DNA of 64,000 bases from Peribacillus asahii. GTDB taxonomy: Bacteria > Bacillota > Bacilli > Bacillales > DSM-1321. This document shows, one piece after another, positions 46,307-56,317 of this stretch; within the stretch, counting starts at the first letter, position 1; every line of letters starts with the position of its first letter. The position numbers and the translations under genes are program-made. The stretch is taken from positions 372,001-436,000 of the forward strand of contig NZ_QWVS01000002.1 of the NCBI RefSeq assembly GCF_003570725.1. Reading direction: 5' to 3'. The notes under the pieces were generated by a model, which saw only the letters and a program-made list of their open reading frames with translations, did not search any database and was not told where the DNA came from.

Positions 46307-46355
46307 AATCAACATATAGTATACACTTAATTATTTTCTATACTACATATTGTGT
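46307..46355 (-). promoter_or_regulatory. tandem NrdR boxes in the nrdJ promoter
   Basis: On the minus strand, ACACAATATGTAGTAT (46355-46340) and ATACTATATGTTGATT (46322-46307) each match the NrdR box ACACWATATATWGTGT at 12 or more of 16 positions and lie 33 bp centre to centre, about three helical turns. TATACT between/in the second box could be the -10. NrdR, a zinc and ATP-cone repressor, controls ribonucleotide reductase genes in many bacteria. Confidence 0.75.
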
Positions 46356-46691
46356 CCCCTTCTGATTTTTTTATTTTTGTCAAACGTCAAAAGGCTTAAT
46401 TTGTGTAGAAAAAAGGAGAATAGGATTGATTTTTAATTATTTTTGGAGATATTTCGATAAATTTCAAACTTGCAATTTCATTATGTATTTTCAACCTAGG
46501 TCTCTCAAGGAAAGTAGAAACTCCTGTTCGCTCTACTGGAAAAATAAAAATATTTTTTTCTCTTGATTTCTTAATCTTTCTGTATGTAAGACTCCTTTTT
46601 TCTTTGTTAAAATTTATTTTGATTATTAACTGGTGCAACTATATAATAAGAGATGTCTGTATGTTGCTTAGTGTAGAAAGGAGTTTTACGT
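46356..46691. other. intergenic region between nrdJ and yqhL
   Basis: About 335 bases, AT-rich, between divergent genes. An 80-codon minus-strand frame at 46396-46638 lacks a start signal and family resemblance. I see no cobalamin riboswitch. The yqhL promoter should be near its right edge. Confidence 0.4.
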
Positions 46692-47075
46692 TTGGAGTTT
46701 TTATATTCACTGCTCATCTTCATTGTAATTGTTGTTGCTTATTCCCTAATTACATGGTTTCGCCAAAAACGGGCTGTTACAGCTCTTACACAAGAAGAAT
46801 TCATTGCAGGATATCGTAAAGTACAGCTAATTGATGTACGCGAGCCAAATGACTTTGAAAATGGTCATATTTTAGGAGCAAGAAATATCCCGCTAACTCA
46901 ACTAAAAACGCGCCTTGTAGAAATTAGACCGGACAAGCCTGTATATTTATATGCACAAAGCGAAATTGTAAGCGGTCGAGCAGCTCTTTTACTAAAGAAA
47001 AAAGGGTATAAAGAACTATATCATTTAAAAGGCGGGTTCAAAATGTGGACCGGTAAAATTAAAAAGAAAAGCTAA
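46692..47075 (+). CDS. yqhL: rhodanese-like membrane protein YqhL lacking the catalytic cysteine
   Basis: 127 aa from TTG 46692, after AAAGGAG. One N-terminal membrane helix (4-22), then a rhodanese domain: QLIDVREPNDFENGHILGA and HLKGGFKMW. The active-site loop, normally YLYCQ...R.A, reads YLYAQSEIVSGRAA, with GCA (Ala) where Cys is expected. So sulfurtransfer by the usual route is not possible. The rest of the fold looks intact. Confidence 0.88.
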   Translation: MEFLYSLLIFIVIVVAYSLITWFRQKRAVTALTQEEFIAGYRKVQLIDVREPNDFENGHILGARNIPLTQLKTRLVEIRPDKPVYLYAQSEIVSGRAALLLKKKGYKELYHLKGGFKMWTGKIKKKS

Positions 47076-47092
47076 GAAACTTATTCTGCATA

Positions 47093-47130
47093 AAAAAATC
47101 CCTACTTTATATAAAAGCAGGGATTTTTTC
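47093..47130. terminator. bidirectional terminator between yqhL and gcvPB
   Basis: AAAAAATCCCT.CTTT/AAAG.AGGGATTTTTT stem serving two converging genes. Confidence 0.93.
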
Positions 47131-47134
47131 ATAA

Positions 47135-48592
47135 TTATTTTTGATAACGTAACACAGGTTTTCGAGCAGCAAGTGTTTCATCTAAACGTTTAACTACCGT
47201 TGTGTGCGGAGCTTCTTGCACGATTTCTGGTGATTCCTCTGCTTCTTTCGCAATTTGAATCATCGCATCAATAAAAGCATCCAGCGTTTCCTTTGATTCC
47301 GTTTCTGTTGGCTCAATCATCATTCCTTCTTCCACATTCAATGGGAAGTAAATAGTTGGCGGATGGTAGCCGAAATCAAGCAGCCTTTTCGCGATATCCA
47401 GCGTACGTACACCTAGTTTCTTTTGACGACGACCGCTGAGCACGAATTCATGCTTACAATGACGATCGTAAGGAAGATCATAGAAAGGAGCTAGGCGACG
47501 CATCATATAATTCGCATTAATAACAGCATTTTCCGTAACCGCTTTAAGACCATCCGGCCCCATTGAGCGAATATACGTATACGCACGGACATTAATACCA
47601 AAGTTTCCATAGTAAGGTTTTACACGACCGATAGATTGTGGTCGGTCATAATCTAATACATATTGATCCCCTTGTTTTGTAACAATTGGCTTAGGTAAAA
47701 ACGGAATTAAATCCTCTTTTACACCAACTGGACCTGAGCCAGGGCCACCGCCTCCATGCGGACCTGTAAATGTTTTATGAAGATTTAAATGAACCACATC
47801 GAAGCCCATATCTCCTGGACGAGCTTTCGATAACACAGCATTTAAGTTCGCTCCATCATAATACACTTTCCCGCCAGCATCATGCACAATTTTCGCAATG
47901 TCTAAAATGCTTTCCTCAAATAAGCCAAGTGTATTTGGGTTCGTCAGCATTAATGCAGCTGTATCAGCACCTACTACACGCTTTAAATCATCTAAATCAA
48001 CTAAGCCGTTTTCATCAGATTTCACCGTAACCGTTTCAAGACCTGCAACCGTTGCAGAAGCTGGATTTGTACCATGAGCTGAGTCTGGTACGATAACTTT
48101 TGTACGACCTGTATCTCCATTTGCTTCATGGTAAGCACGAATCATCATTAATCCCGTCCATTCACCATGCGCTCCAGCGGCCGGCTGTAACGTGACTTGA
48201 TCCATTCCAGTAATTTCAATTAAATGCTCTTGCAAGTCATACATCAACTCTAGAGCCCCTTGAACCGTTTTCGCTTCTTGGTACGGATGAATATGAGCAA
48301 ATCCATTTAAACGAGCAACATTTTCATTAATTTTTGGATTATATTTCATCGTACAAGAACCTAGTGGATAAAACCCTGAATCTACACCATGATTTCGCTT
48401 AGAAAGAGCCGTATAATGACGCATAATATCAAGTTCTGATACTTCAGGCAATTCCGCTTCTTCAGCACGAATATATTCTGCAGGTAAAATATCATCTAAT
48501 GAAACTTCTGTTACATCCATCTCTGGTAAACTATAACCAATACGACCTGGTGTACTGATTTCAAAAATTAACGATTGGTCTTGATTATTCAT
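47135..48592 (-). CDS. gcvPB: glycine dehydrogenase (decarboxylating) subunit 2
   Basis: 485 aa from ATG 48592, which overlaps the gcvPA stop by 8 nt. Pyridoxal-phosphate subunit of the P-protein; the lysine of [16 protein letters not shown] (about residue 275) binds the cofactor. With GcvPA it decarboxylates glycine and passes the aminomethyl group to GcvH (not in this window). Confidence 0.96.
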   Translation of the reverse strand: MNNQDQSLIFEISTPGRIGYSLPEMDVTEVSLDDILPAEYIRAEEAELPEVSELDIMRHYTALSKRNHGVDSGFYPLGSCTMKYNPKINENVARLNGFAHIHPYQEAKTVQGALELMYDLQEHLIEITGMDQVTLQPAAGAHGEWTGLMMIRAYHEANGDTGRTKVIVPDSAHGTNPASATVAGLETVTVKSDENGLVDLDDLKRVVGADTAALMLTNPNTLGLFEESILDIAKIVHDAGGKVYYDGANLNAVLSKARPGDMGFDVVHLNLHKTFTGPHGGGGPGSGPVGVKEDLIPFLPKPIVTKQGDQYVLDYDRPQSIGRVKPYYGNFGINVRAYTYIRSMGPDGLKAVTENAVINANYMMRRLAPFYDLPYDRHCKHEFVLSGRRQKKLGVRTLDIAKRLLDFGYHPPTIYFPLNVEEGMMIEPTETESKETLDAFIDAMIQIAKEAEESPEIVQEAPHTTVVKRLDETLAARKPVLRYQK

Positions 48593-49931
48593 GATGATCC
48601 CCCAATTCATTAGCAAATGCATCAATTTCTTCTTTCGTTCTAAGCTCTGTTACAGCGACAAGCATATGATTCTGTAATTCTGGATAGCTGCTTCCTAAGT
48701 CATAGCCTCCGATGATTCCCTGTTCAAACAATCGATCGTTCGTTTCTTGATAAGAAGCAGGCAGTTTCACCACAAACTCATTAAATGAAGGACCATCAAA
48801 GACCACTTCAAATCCTTTTTGCTTGAGTACTTGTTTCGCATAATGAGCTTTTTGGATATTTTGAACGGCCATTTCTTTTACACCTTTTTTGCCGAGAGCA
48901 GTCATAGCAACAGACGCTGCCAATGCATTTAAAGCTTGGTTAGAACAAATATTAGACGTTGCTTTATCACGACGAATATGCTGTTCACGCGCTTGAAGTG
49001 TTAACACAAATCCGCGCTTACCATTCTCATCAACCGTTTGACCGACAAGTCGACCTGGCACTTTACGAACAAGCTTATTTGTAACAGCAAAATACCCGCA
49101 ATGAGGTCCACCAAACGAAGATGGAATACCAAATGGCTGTGCATCTCCTGTCACAATATCAGCTCCTAATTGACCTGGAGGAGTTAACGCTCCTAACGCA
49201 AGCGGATTGCTGGATACAATGAACATCGATTTCACACTATGAACGATTTCTTCTATTTCTTTTAATGGTTCAATTCGACCGAAAAAGTTTGGATATTGAA
49301 CAATCACACCAGCAACTTCATCTGTTATCAATTCCTTAAGCGCCGCTACATCTGTTACACCATCTTTGTAAGGAACTTCGATTACTTCAACATGTTGTCC
49401 TTTTGCATATGTTTTTACCACATCTCTTGCCTCTGGATGAACAGTTGTTGAAAGAAGGATTTTTTTACGACGTGTTTGACCTGCGCTTAACATCGCTGCT
49501 TCAGCCAAAGCTGTCCCGCCATCATACATCGAAGAATTGGCCACATCCATACCTGTTAACTCAGTAATCATCGTTTGAAATTCAAAGATTGCTTGCAGCT
49601 CTCCTTGTGAAATTTCAGGCTGATATGGTGTATACGCTGTGTAAAATTCTGAACGAGCAATCACGTGATCCACAATAATTGGCGCATAATGATCATACAC
49701 ACCTGCTCCTAGAAATGAACTATAGCTTTTTAAATCTGCATTTCGACCTGCTAGTTTCGTTAATTCCTTTAATAAAGCAGGTTCTGATTTTGCTTGTTTA
49801 ATGTTATATTCGCCTTGAAAACGAACACTTTCCGGAATATCACTAAAAAGTTCATCAACTTTAGAAACCCCGATTGCTGATAGCATTTCTTTTTGATCTT
49901 GTTCTGTCATCGGTAAATAGCGATGTTTCAT
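48585..49931 (-). CDS. gcvPA: glycine dehydrogenase (decarboxylating) subunit 1
   Basis: 448 aa. [17 protein letters not shown] start; [13 protein letters not shown] and [17 protein letters not shown] are family segments. Forms the two-subunit P-protein with GcvPB, as in Gram-positive bacteria generally. 17 nt after gcvT. Confidence 0.96.
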   Translation of the reverse strand: MKHRYLPMTEQDQKEMLSAIGVSKVDELFSDIPESVRFQGEYNIKQAKSEPALLKELTKLAGRNADLKSYSSFLGAGVYDHYAPIIVDHVIARSEFYTAYTPYQPEISQGELQAIFEFQTMITELTGMDVANSSMYDGGTALAEAAMLSAGQTRRKKILLSTTVHPEARDVVKTYAKGQHVEVIEVPYKDGVTDVAALKELITDEVAGVIVQYPNFFGRIEPLKEIEEIVHSVKSMFIVSSNPLALGALTPPGQLGADIVTGDAQPFGIPSSFGGPHCGYFAVTNKLVRKVPGRLVGQTVDENGKRGFVLTLQAREQHIRRDKATSNICSNQALNALAASVAMTALGKKGVKEMAVQNIQKAHYAKQVLKQKGFEVVFDGPSFNEFVVKLPASYQETNDRLFEQGIIGGYDLGSSYPELQNHMLVAVTELRTKEEIDAFANELGDHHE

Positions 49932-49948
49932 TTAAATAACCTTCCCCT

Positions 49949-51055
49949 CTAGTTTCGTGGTCGTTTATAAAATGGTGTTGCCGTTGTAACAGCTTTTAAG
50001 CGTTTCGAACGAATCTCTACTTCGACTTCAGTGCCCAGAGTAGTGAATGCTTGCTCGAGCAGTGCCAACCCAACATTTTTCTTCAAAGTTGGTGATTGCG
50101 TTCCCGTCGTAACTTCTCCAATTAACTTCTCGCCGCTGTAAACTTTATAGCCATGACGCGGAATCCCGCGATCAATCATTTCCAACCCAACTAGTTTGCG
50201 TGGAGCACCATGTTCTTTTTGTAAGGAAAGTACTTCTTTCCCTAAGAAGTCTGCGCTCTTTTCCGTTTTAACCGCAAAGCCAATACCAGCTTCAATCGGT
50301 GTAATATGAGCAGAAAGTTCTTGACCATACAATGGCAATTTCGCTTCAAATCGAAGCGTGTCGCGCGCGCCTAATCCGATTGGTAAAATCCCTTCTTCTT
50401 GACCAGCCTCTAACAATTTGCGCCACAATTGCGGCGCCGCTTCAGGACGGCAATAGATTTCAAACCCATCCTCCCCTGTATAACCAGTGCGGGAAACTAG
50501 TGCTTGAACACCGTTAATATCGACTCCATCCTTAAATTTGAAAAAGCCAATTTCACTCAAATCTGAATCTTTCGTTAATTTTTGAAGTACCGTTTCTGCA
50601 AGAGGTCCTTGCAAAGCAAGCTGCGCATATTCACTAGAAACATTAACAAGCTCTACATCTTTAATAAGGTGTGATTGTAACCAGTCAAAATCTTTATCGA
50701 TATTTGCAGCATTCACACAAAGCAAATAGTCCTGTTCTGCTCTTTTATAAACAATTAAATCATCTACTGTGCCGCCATTTTCATAGCACATCGCTGTATA
50801 AAGTGCTCCACCTGCTTGCAGCTTGGATAAATCATTCGTAAGCATTTTTTGTAAGAAAGCAAGACTTTGATTTCCTTTAACTTCAAACTCACCCATATGC
50901 GAAACATCAAACAACCCCACTTTTGTGCGAACTGTTTCATGCTCCTCTTTAATTCCTGAGAATTGTACAGGCAGTTCCCAGCCCCCAAAATCAATCGTCT
51001 TGGCACCACTCTCACGATATACTTCAAATAATGGTGTTCTTTTTAAATTCGTCAA
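49949..51055 (-). CDS. gcvT: glycine cleavage system aminomethyltransferase (T-protein)
   Basis: 368 aa. Transfers the methylene group from GcvH to tetrahydrofolate, releasing ammonia. [13 protein letters not shown] near residue 50 and [18 protein letters not shown] near 235 are T-protein signatures; C-terminal barrel ends in TPFYKRPRN. First gene of gcvT-gcvPA-gcvPB behind a glycine riboswitch. Confidence 0.97.
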   Translation of the reverse strand: MTNLKRTPLFEVYRESGAKTIDFGGWELPVQFSGIKEEHETVRTKVGLFDVSHMGEFEVKGNQSLAFLQKMLTNDLSKLQAGGALYTAMCYENGGTVDDLIVYKRAEQDYLLCVNAANIDKDFDWLQSHLIKDVELVNVSSEYAQLALQGPLAETVLQKLTKDSDLSEIGFFKFKDGVDINGVQALVSRTGYTGEDGFEIYCRPEAAPQLWRKLLEAGQEEGILPIGLGARDTLRFEAKLPLYGQELSAHITPIEAGIGFAVKTEKSADFLGKEVLSLQKEHGAPRKLVGLEMIDRGIPRHGYKVYSGEKLIGEVTTGTQSPTLKKNVGLALLEQAFTTLGTEVEVEIRSKRLKAVTTATPFYKRPRN

Positions 51056-51111
51056 GGAATTCCCTCCTTCAATAAACTTGTTAACGCGAAAATATTCCTC
51101 AAAAAAGGCAT

Positions 51112-51315
51112 AAAAAAGGACAGAGAAAGCCTATCATAGCTTTTCTCTGTCCTGAAACCTGAAAGTTTACCTTATACAAGGCTTTCCCCTTTGGTGGTCA
51201 CCTATCGTGACACTCTCCAGAGTTGCGTCCAGCAAGAGTTCTTTTGCCTGAGAGATTCACAGCTTCGTTTGCTCCTTCGGCGCTACATGACGTAGTCTCT
51301 CCCCTTGCCTTCATT
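51112..51315 (-). promoter_or_regulatory. gcvT: tandem glycine riboswitch with terminator, upstream of gcvT
   Basis: Aptamer 1 on the minus strand has GGAGAGA, GCCGAAGGAGCAA, CTCTCAGGCAAAAGAAC and CTCTGGAGAG. Aptamer 2 follows with GGTGACCACCAAAGGGG and TTTCAGGTTTCAGGACAGAG. The GGACAGAGAAA closing strand can instead pair with TTTCTCTGTCC and six T (51152-51112) to form a terminator. Glycine binding should therefore switch gcv transcription on. Confidence 0.95.
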
Positions 51316-51509
51316 CGCTTATAAAATTGTCACGTACTGCTCATACTATGAAAAACAAATTATGCTTTTCTTTAAGATACTCTCATCCTACCTTAAGCGG
51401 GATATAACTGCAATCATTTTTTATAAAATAAATTCTGAAAACTGATCATTTACGAGCATTTCACAATAAAACATTCGTGTTTAGAACAATTCGAAAGGGG
51501 TTGGAGCGT

Positions 51510-53198
51510 GTGAAAATTGAAATTACCTCTGATTTAGAATGGAGTGATAATTTTTTAACGAAAATTAATGAGGATGGGCCCTGGGCAAACTGGGAGCTTT
51601 ATAAATTAGCAATAGAAGTCACTAAAGATCTTGTTATTTCTGATTTTGAAGGGTTACAGGCACCTAAATATTTGCCTTATTTAAAGCCGTTGCCTCATCA
51701 GCTTGAAGTAGCTAGACAAGTAGTGGAAGAAATGAATGGAAAAGCCATTTTAGCAGATGAAGTAGGACTTGGAAAAACGATTGAAGCAGGTTTAATTTTA
51801 AAAGAATATATGATTCGTGGCCTTGTCAAAAAAGTATTAATTCTTGTACCTGCTTCCCTCGTCACTCAATGGGCGTTTGAATTAAATACAAAGTTTCATA
51901 TACCAGCAGTTACACAAAGAAAAAGCTATGTATGGGACTCTTGTGATGTAGTGGTGTCCTCGATTGATACCGCTAAAAGGAAACCGCATAGTGAGATAAT
52001 TTTGAATCAAGATTATGATTTTGTCATTATTGATGAAGCACATAAACTTAAAAATAATAAAACAAAAAATTACGAGTTTGTCCAAAATCTCAAAAAAAAG
52101 TTTTGTTTATTACTAACAGCAACACCTATTCAAAATAAGGTGGAAGAAATATTTCACCTCGTTTCTCTATTAAAACCAGGACATTTAGGAAATGCCAAAT
52201 TATTTGCCGAAAAATATAAAGGAAAAGGACGTACTATCCAAGAAGACCAACATCTAAAAGAACTCGTTAACACGGTGATGATTCGCAACCGCCGGGCAGA
52301 CACGAAAATCGAATGGACGAAACGCCAAGTTGAAACGATTATTATTGACTTTTCTAAAACAGAGCAAGCTTTATATGATGCAGTTTCGCAGTTTAAAGTC
52401 CATTCAGATGGAGTCGGTCATTCTTCTTTTTCAACGCTCACACTTCAAAGGGAGGCGTGCAGTAGTCGCGAGGCTGTATATTATACGTTAAAAAATATGA
52501 AAGCGAAGTATGAAAACCCACCTGTAGCCTTTACAGCGATGATTGACAACGTCTTACAAAAAGTGAACGAGACAGAACAGAATTCCAAAGCTGAAAAAGC
52601 GCTGGAGTTAATAAAAAAAATTGATGATAAAGTCATTATTTTTACGGAATATCGTGCCACACAGCTCTACTTACAATGGTATTTGCAACAAAATGGCATT
52701 TCTTCTGTGCCATTTCGCGGCGGCTTTAAACGCGGTAAAAAAGATTGGATGCGTGAGCTGTTTCAAAAACAAACGCAAGTCTTAATTGCAACAGAGGCCG
52801 GAGGAGAAGGGATCAACCTTCAGTTTTGTAATCATTTAATTAATTTTGACTTGCCGTGGAATCCAATGAGATTAGAGCAGCGCATCGGACGGATCCATCG
52901 ACTTGGACAAGAAAAGGATGTCATGATCTATAATTTTGCAACCCGAAATACTGTGGAGGAACACATCCTCAAACTCTTATATGAAAAAATTCATTTATTC
53001 GAAAAAGTAATCGGTGAGTTAGATGATATTTTAACAAAACTAGATATTCACAATATCGAAGAGTACTTAATTGATGTCGTTGGTGAGTCCAAATCAGAAG
53101 GAGAAATGAAAATTAAAATGGACAATTTATCTTCCCTCATTCAATTTGCTCAACAAATGAAAGATGGTGACGTTCATGCAGCAGCAGGACATTCATAA
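51510..53198 (+). CDS. yqhH: SNF2-family helicase YqhH
   Basis: 562 aa from GTG 51510, nine bases after AAAGGGG; the frame is open 11 codons further but without a site. Motif I ADEVGLGKT, motif II DEAH, motif III LTATPIQN, and the helicase C-terminal ATEAGGEGINLQF and QRIGRIHRLGQ are intact. Probably a DNA translocase; exact role unknown. Divergent from gcvT and overlapping yqhG. Confidence 0.9.
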   Translation: MKIEITSDLEWSDNFLTKINEDGPWANWELYKLAIEVTKDLVISDFEGLQAPKYLPYLKPLPHQLEVARQVVEEMNGKAILADEVGLGKTIEAGLILKEYMIRGLVKKVLILVPASLVTQWAFELNTKFHIPAVTQRKSYVWDSCDVVVSSIDTAKRKPHSEIILNQDYDFVIIDEAHKLKNNKTKNYEFVQNLKKKFCLLLTATPIQNKVEEIFHLVSLLKPGHLGNAKLFAEKYKGKGRTIQEDQHLKELVNTVMIRNRRADTKIEWTKRQVETIIIDFSKTEQALYDAVSQFKVHSDGVGHSSFSTLTLQREACSSREAVYYTLKNMKAKYENPPVAFTAMIDNVLQKVNETEQNSKAEKALELIKKIDDKVIIFTEYRATQLYLQWYLQQNGISSVPFRGGFKRGKKDWMRELFQKQTQVLIATEAGGEGINLQFCNHLINFDLPWNPMRLEQRIGRIHRLGQEKDVMIYNFATRNTVEEHILKLLYEKIHLFEKVIGELDDILTKLDIHNIEEYLIDVVGESKSEGEMKIKMDNLSSLIQFAQQMKDGDVHAAAGHS

Positions 53199-53970
53199 AT
53201 TTTTAGTCACATACTTTGAAGCGAATCATTGTGAAATACTTAAAAATCATAATACTTATTTAACTGTTCAATTAACAATTGAAATGGATAAAGAGTTAAT
53301 GAACCGCCCTTTTTATTGGCACTACCTTGAAAAAACAGGCGGCATCCCTAATCCTTCACAATTAACGTTTATAACAGACAGCCAAAACGCACCAGAACAT
53401 ATAAAAGGAGAACATATTTATTTCGGTTCACCACGTCTTCATCAAATTATTGAATCAACAAAAAAACTAGCCAGCTACATTCGCTTATATGAAGATAAAC
53501 AAACAAACGGCCAGCAAGTTTCTCTATTTCCTTGGTTAAATTTGAATGTAAAAATCTCTTATCAATGTGATCGCAAAAAAGATATTTTCCAATCCGTCGG
53601 GCTTAATCTTATTACCGGGGAAATCGTAAATGAATTTTATAATCATATTTTTTCTATTAAATTAACACCTAAAATTCCTGATTATTCTTTTACACTCTCT
53701 CCGCTCATTATGCCTAAAAGCGGATTAACAAGATTAGATCGTTATATTCGCCAAAACTTTGAGCAGGATGATCATACTTGGGCAGAGCAAGCGGTGCAGC
53801 GATGGAATAATGACCTCCGTTTATTAGAACATTTTTACAACGAAAGTGAAGAAAAAAGCGAAAGCTACTATACAGAAAAAGAAGCGCTAAAAGCGCAATA
53901 CGAACCGAAAATACACATTTCAATCGTGAATGGAGGGTTATTTTATTTATCTGATTATAAAACATCATAA
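53176..53970 (+). CDS. yqhG: conserved protein YqhG
   Basis: 264 aa from ATG 53176, overlapping yqhH by 23 nt; another ATG four codons upstream lacks a site. Soluble, no motif that I can assign a reaction to. Always beside yqhH in Bacillus, so probably a functional partner. Confidence 0.8.
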   Translation: MQQQDIHKFLVTYFEANHCEILKNHNTYLTVQLTIEMDKELMNRPFYWHYLEKTGGIPNPSQLTFITDSQNAPEHIKGEHIYFGSPRLHQIIESTKKLASYIRLYEDKQTNGQQVSLFPWLNLNVKISYQCDRKKDIFQSVGLNLITGEIVNEFYNHIFSIKLTPKIPDYSFTLSPLIMPKSGLTRLDRYIRQNFEQDDHTWAEQAVQRWNNDLRLLEHFYNESEEKSESYYTEKEALKAQYEPKIHISIVNGGLFYLSDYKTS

Positions 53971-54019
53971 GTTGGGCCTTCCTCTCTGCCTTGAATATTT
54001 ATTGATCTATAACGAAAGA

Positions 54020-54051
54020 AAACAGATGCCCAATTAGGACATCTGTTTTCC
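54020..54051. terminator. hairpin between yqhG and yqzE
   Basis: AAACAGATG/CATCTGTTT stem with T run to the right; it overlaps the last codons of yqzE and probably ends yqhH-yqhG. Confidence 0.75.
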
Positions 54052-54231
54052 TTTTTTCATTTTCTTAAAAAACATCGATAACGCAAATGGAACAATGCCA
54101 AACCAAGTAGAGACAGAAGAAGTACGCTCTCCCTTCCTTTGTTGACGATTTTCCTTACGTTCTGTTTTTGTTAAATTAAAATATTGAACCAATTGTTGTG
54201 TCAAGTATTTAATATAAGCATTGGTTGACAT
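54034..54231 (-). CDS. yqzE: YqzE family protein
   Basis: 65 aa from ATG 54231. AYIKYLTQQLVQYFNL and WFGIVPFALSMFFKK are the family core; strongly basic in the middle. In B. subtilis it lies at the downstream end of the comG operon, as here, and may be part of the competence unit. About 210 nt after comGG. Confidence 0.82.
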   Translation of the reverse strand: MSTNAYIKYLTQQLVQYFNLTKTERKENRQQRKGERTSSVSTWFGIVPFALSMFFKKMKKGKQMS

Positions 54232-54443
54232 AAGCATCACCTGCTCATAAGCATACCCATTTTTTCCTGGCTTTATACGACATTTAACAGACAGACGTCC
54301 TACTGTATCATCTTAGCAATCAATTTTCAGCCTCTTGGCCCGTATACTTACCTCTGTTTAGAAAACTGTTTACCGCCCGTTATTTTCCCGTTTCCATAAA
54401 CTCTGTTAAATATAGTGTCTTCATCCCCTAAACTACCTATTGA

Positions 54444-54824
54444 CTATTTTTCCATCCATTCTATTACCTTTCCTACATTCTTATCATAATAAATTAATAC
54501 CACTCCCTTTCTGTTATTGACTGTAGATCCGTATAAATAAACGGAAGCAACTTCCTCATTTTGATTTACCACTTCATAATACACATCACCATTTGGATAC
54601 AGAAGGATCCCCGGCTCAATTATGACTTCTTCTAATTCTCCCCATTCTCTTTCCAAATCACGAACAGCTAAGCGCAATAAATGATCAGACATTAAGGTTT
54701 CTTCCACTTCTTTATAAAACCGTTTATCCAGAACAAATTGCTCCATCATATACCCTGCCAATAAAATGAAAGAGGTCGAAACAACAAGTACAATTGGCGA
54801 CGCAAAACCTTTTTCATTCTTCAT
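54444..54824 (-). CDS. comGG: competence minor pseudopilin ComGG
   Basis: 126 aa with one N-terminal hydrophobic helix (8-26) and no processing site, typical of ComGG. Last gene of comG. Overlaps the end of comGF by 11 nt. Confidence 0.85.
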   Translation of the reverse strand: MKNEKGFASPIVLVVSTSFILLAGYMMEQFVLDKRFYKEVEETLMSDHLLRLAVRDLEREWGELEEVIIEPGILLYPNGDVYYEVVNQNEEVASVYLYGSTVNNRKGVVLIYYDKNVGKVIEWMEK

Positions 54825-55260
54825 TTACGTTAAACTCTTTCTTAAAATACGGATGAAATGTGCGACTATATTGCTTTCCACTATAATCTGTAACTTGTAC
54901 ACTAATTTGGTTTCCCTTCTGGTTTACTTGAAAGTCAGCGACATTTTGCAATAAAATTTCATGTCCTAACCCCTCTACTTGGCGCCGTACGATATTTTGA
55001 TACAATTCAACCGAAGCTACACTTCCATTTGTGAGCAAATACAGTTTATTATTCTTTACTGTTTGATTCTTCGATTCCCTCAATTCTTTTTGCAACTGTA
55101 TTGAAAAAACTTCCCATTCCTTATGATGAAGCTGCTTGTTCATTATAAGATTGGGATACATAACCAAAAAGATTTGTAAAACAAAAAGAGAAATCATCAT
55201 GAATACGACGAGTGATATAAGCATTTCAACCATTGTAAACCCATTACTTTTTTGTAGCAT
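54814..55260 (-). CDS. comGF: competence pseudopilin-like ComGF
   Basis: 148 aa from ATG 55260, after GAGGTGTGTG. GFTMVEMLISLVVFMM prepilin-type N-terminus. Contributes to assembly of the DNA-uptake pilus. Confidence 0.87.
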   Translation of the reverse strand: MLQKSNGFTMVEMLISLVVFMMISLFVLQIFLVMYPNLIMNKQLHHKEWEVFSIQLQKELRESKNQTVKNNKLYLLTNGSVASVELYQNIVRRQVEGLGHEILLQNVADFQVNQKGNQISVQVTDYSGKQYSRTFHPYFKKEFNVNEE

Positions 55261-55585
55261 CACACACCTCTTCTCTCTTACCAAAGGCGTTTTGATACTG
55301 GATGCACCCTTCCACCATTTCAGGAAAGCCGTTTGGTACTCCCCAGTTCAAAGTAAACAGATGATTTTGGCGCGTGATTTCTGTGGGCACGGCCTCAATC
55401 TCTCCATCAGCAAATGCAGTTAACTTTTCATATAATAGATAATGCGCTTCTGTCCTTAACAACATGTTTTTCTTATTAAGCTTTAATTGATCAAATATAG
55501 GAAACAACGCAAATACAATAAATAAACAAATGGATAACGCGGCTAGCATATCTAAATAAATATACCCGTCACACTTTCTCAAATT
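55244..55585 (-). CDS. comGE: competence pseudopilin-like ComGE
   Basis: 113 aa from TTG 55585, eight bases after AGGGAG. Single hydrophobic N-terminal helix (LDMLAALSICLFIVFALFPI). Its prepilin processing site is degenerate, as in other ComGE. Overlaps comGD and comGF. Confidence 0.8.
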   Translation of the reverse strand, partial: NLRKCDGYIYLDMLAALSICLFIVFALFPIFDQLKLNKKNMLLRTEAHYLLYEKLTAFADGEIEAVPTEITRQNHLFTLNWGVPNGFPEMVEGCIQYQNAFGKREEVCDATKK

Positions 55586-56003
55586 TAAATCTCCCTTTAC
55601 CAATATACACTGTTAATTTATATGTCTCGTGCTTCGACTGAACATGCATAATTCCTGATGTAATGGCTGTACCGACACTATTAAAAGCAATTCTTTCTCC
55701 TAATGTCCGATTCTTAAATGTAACATGGGCAGGAAGTGTTCTTTGCAGCGTATAATCGCCTGATGACGAAGACACTTTATAATTATCACTATACATATAA
55801 ACAGTCGTCTGCTGCTCATGGCTTATAGCATATTGCTGAGCGTAAAAAAGATCGTCTCCAAATTGCTTGACAAACTGTTTTATTTCCATCCTTTCTATAT
55901 ATGGCGGATATAGATTGATGCTTAATGAAACAATTAAAAGAAAAATGGACAAAACCATCAAAATCTCAGTTAACGTATACCCTCCACTGTTATTTTTTAG
56001 CAT
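55569..56003 (-). CDS. comGD: competence minor pseudopilin ComGD
   Basis: 144 aa. Prepilin peptidase site G-YTLTEILMVLSIFLL with Glu at +5. Overlaps comGC by 14 nt. Part of the transformation pilus. Confidence 0.9.
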   Translation of the reverse strand: MLKNNSGGYTLTEILMVLSIFLLIVSLSINLYPPYIERMEIKQFVKQFGDDLFYAQQYAISHEQQTTVYMYSDNYKVSSSSGDYTLQRTLPAHVTFKNRTLGERIAFNSVGTAITSGIMHVQSKHETYKLTVYIGKGRFKFEKV

Positions 56004-56304
56004 CAGCTTCTACCTTTCCATCGCTATCAATGCTAACCGTACCTCCATTCGGACATGTAGTTTGTACTAAATAGCCTTCAGTCTTCAGTTCCGCTACATT
56101 AGCTGGCCATTTATTATGATCGATTTCATAAGCTTGCACTTGGGACTGTACCATTTTCACAAATGCTTCACATCCTTTTGTCTGAACCGTCGATTGATGC
56201 TTCGTAATATTTGGGATCGTAATGATTAACAAAACGGAAATAATGAGCAAGACAATGAGCATCTCGATGAGAGTAAATCCTTTTTGATTGCGTAACCTTT
56301 TCAA
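55990..56304 (-). CDS. comGC: competence major pseudopilin ComGC
   Basis: 104 aa from TTG 56304, just after AAGGAGG; the frame is open eight codons further. Prepilin site KG-FTLIEMLIVLLIISVLL, and two cysteines near residues 44 and 84 (GCEAFVK, TTCPNGG) that form the pilin disulfide. Main subunit of the DNA-uptake pilus. Confidence 0.93.
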   Translation of the reverse strand: MKRLRNQKGFTLIEMLIVLLIISVLLIITIPNITKHQSTVQTKGCEAFVKMVQSQVQAYEIDHNKWPANVAELKTEGYLVQTTCPNGGTVSIDSDGKVEADAKK

Positions 56305-56317
56305 CAAAAGACCCTCC

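Noticed and set aside
46396-46638. 80-codon minus-strand frame before nrdJ
   Set aside because: No ribosome site, biased composition, no likeness to known proteins.
46187-46690. Cobalamin riboswitch upstream of nrdJ
   Set aside because: I looked for a B12-box-like core and long aptamer in the leader and found none; the leader is short and carries NrdR boxes instead.
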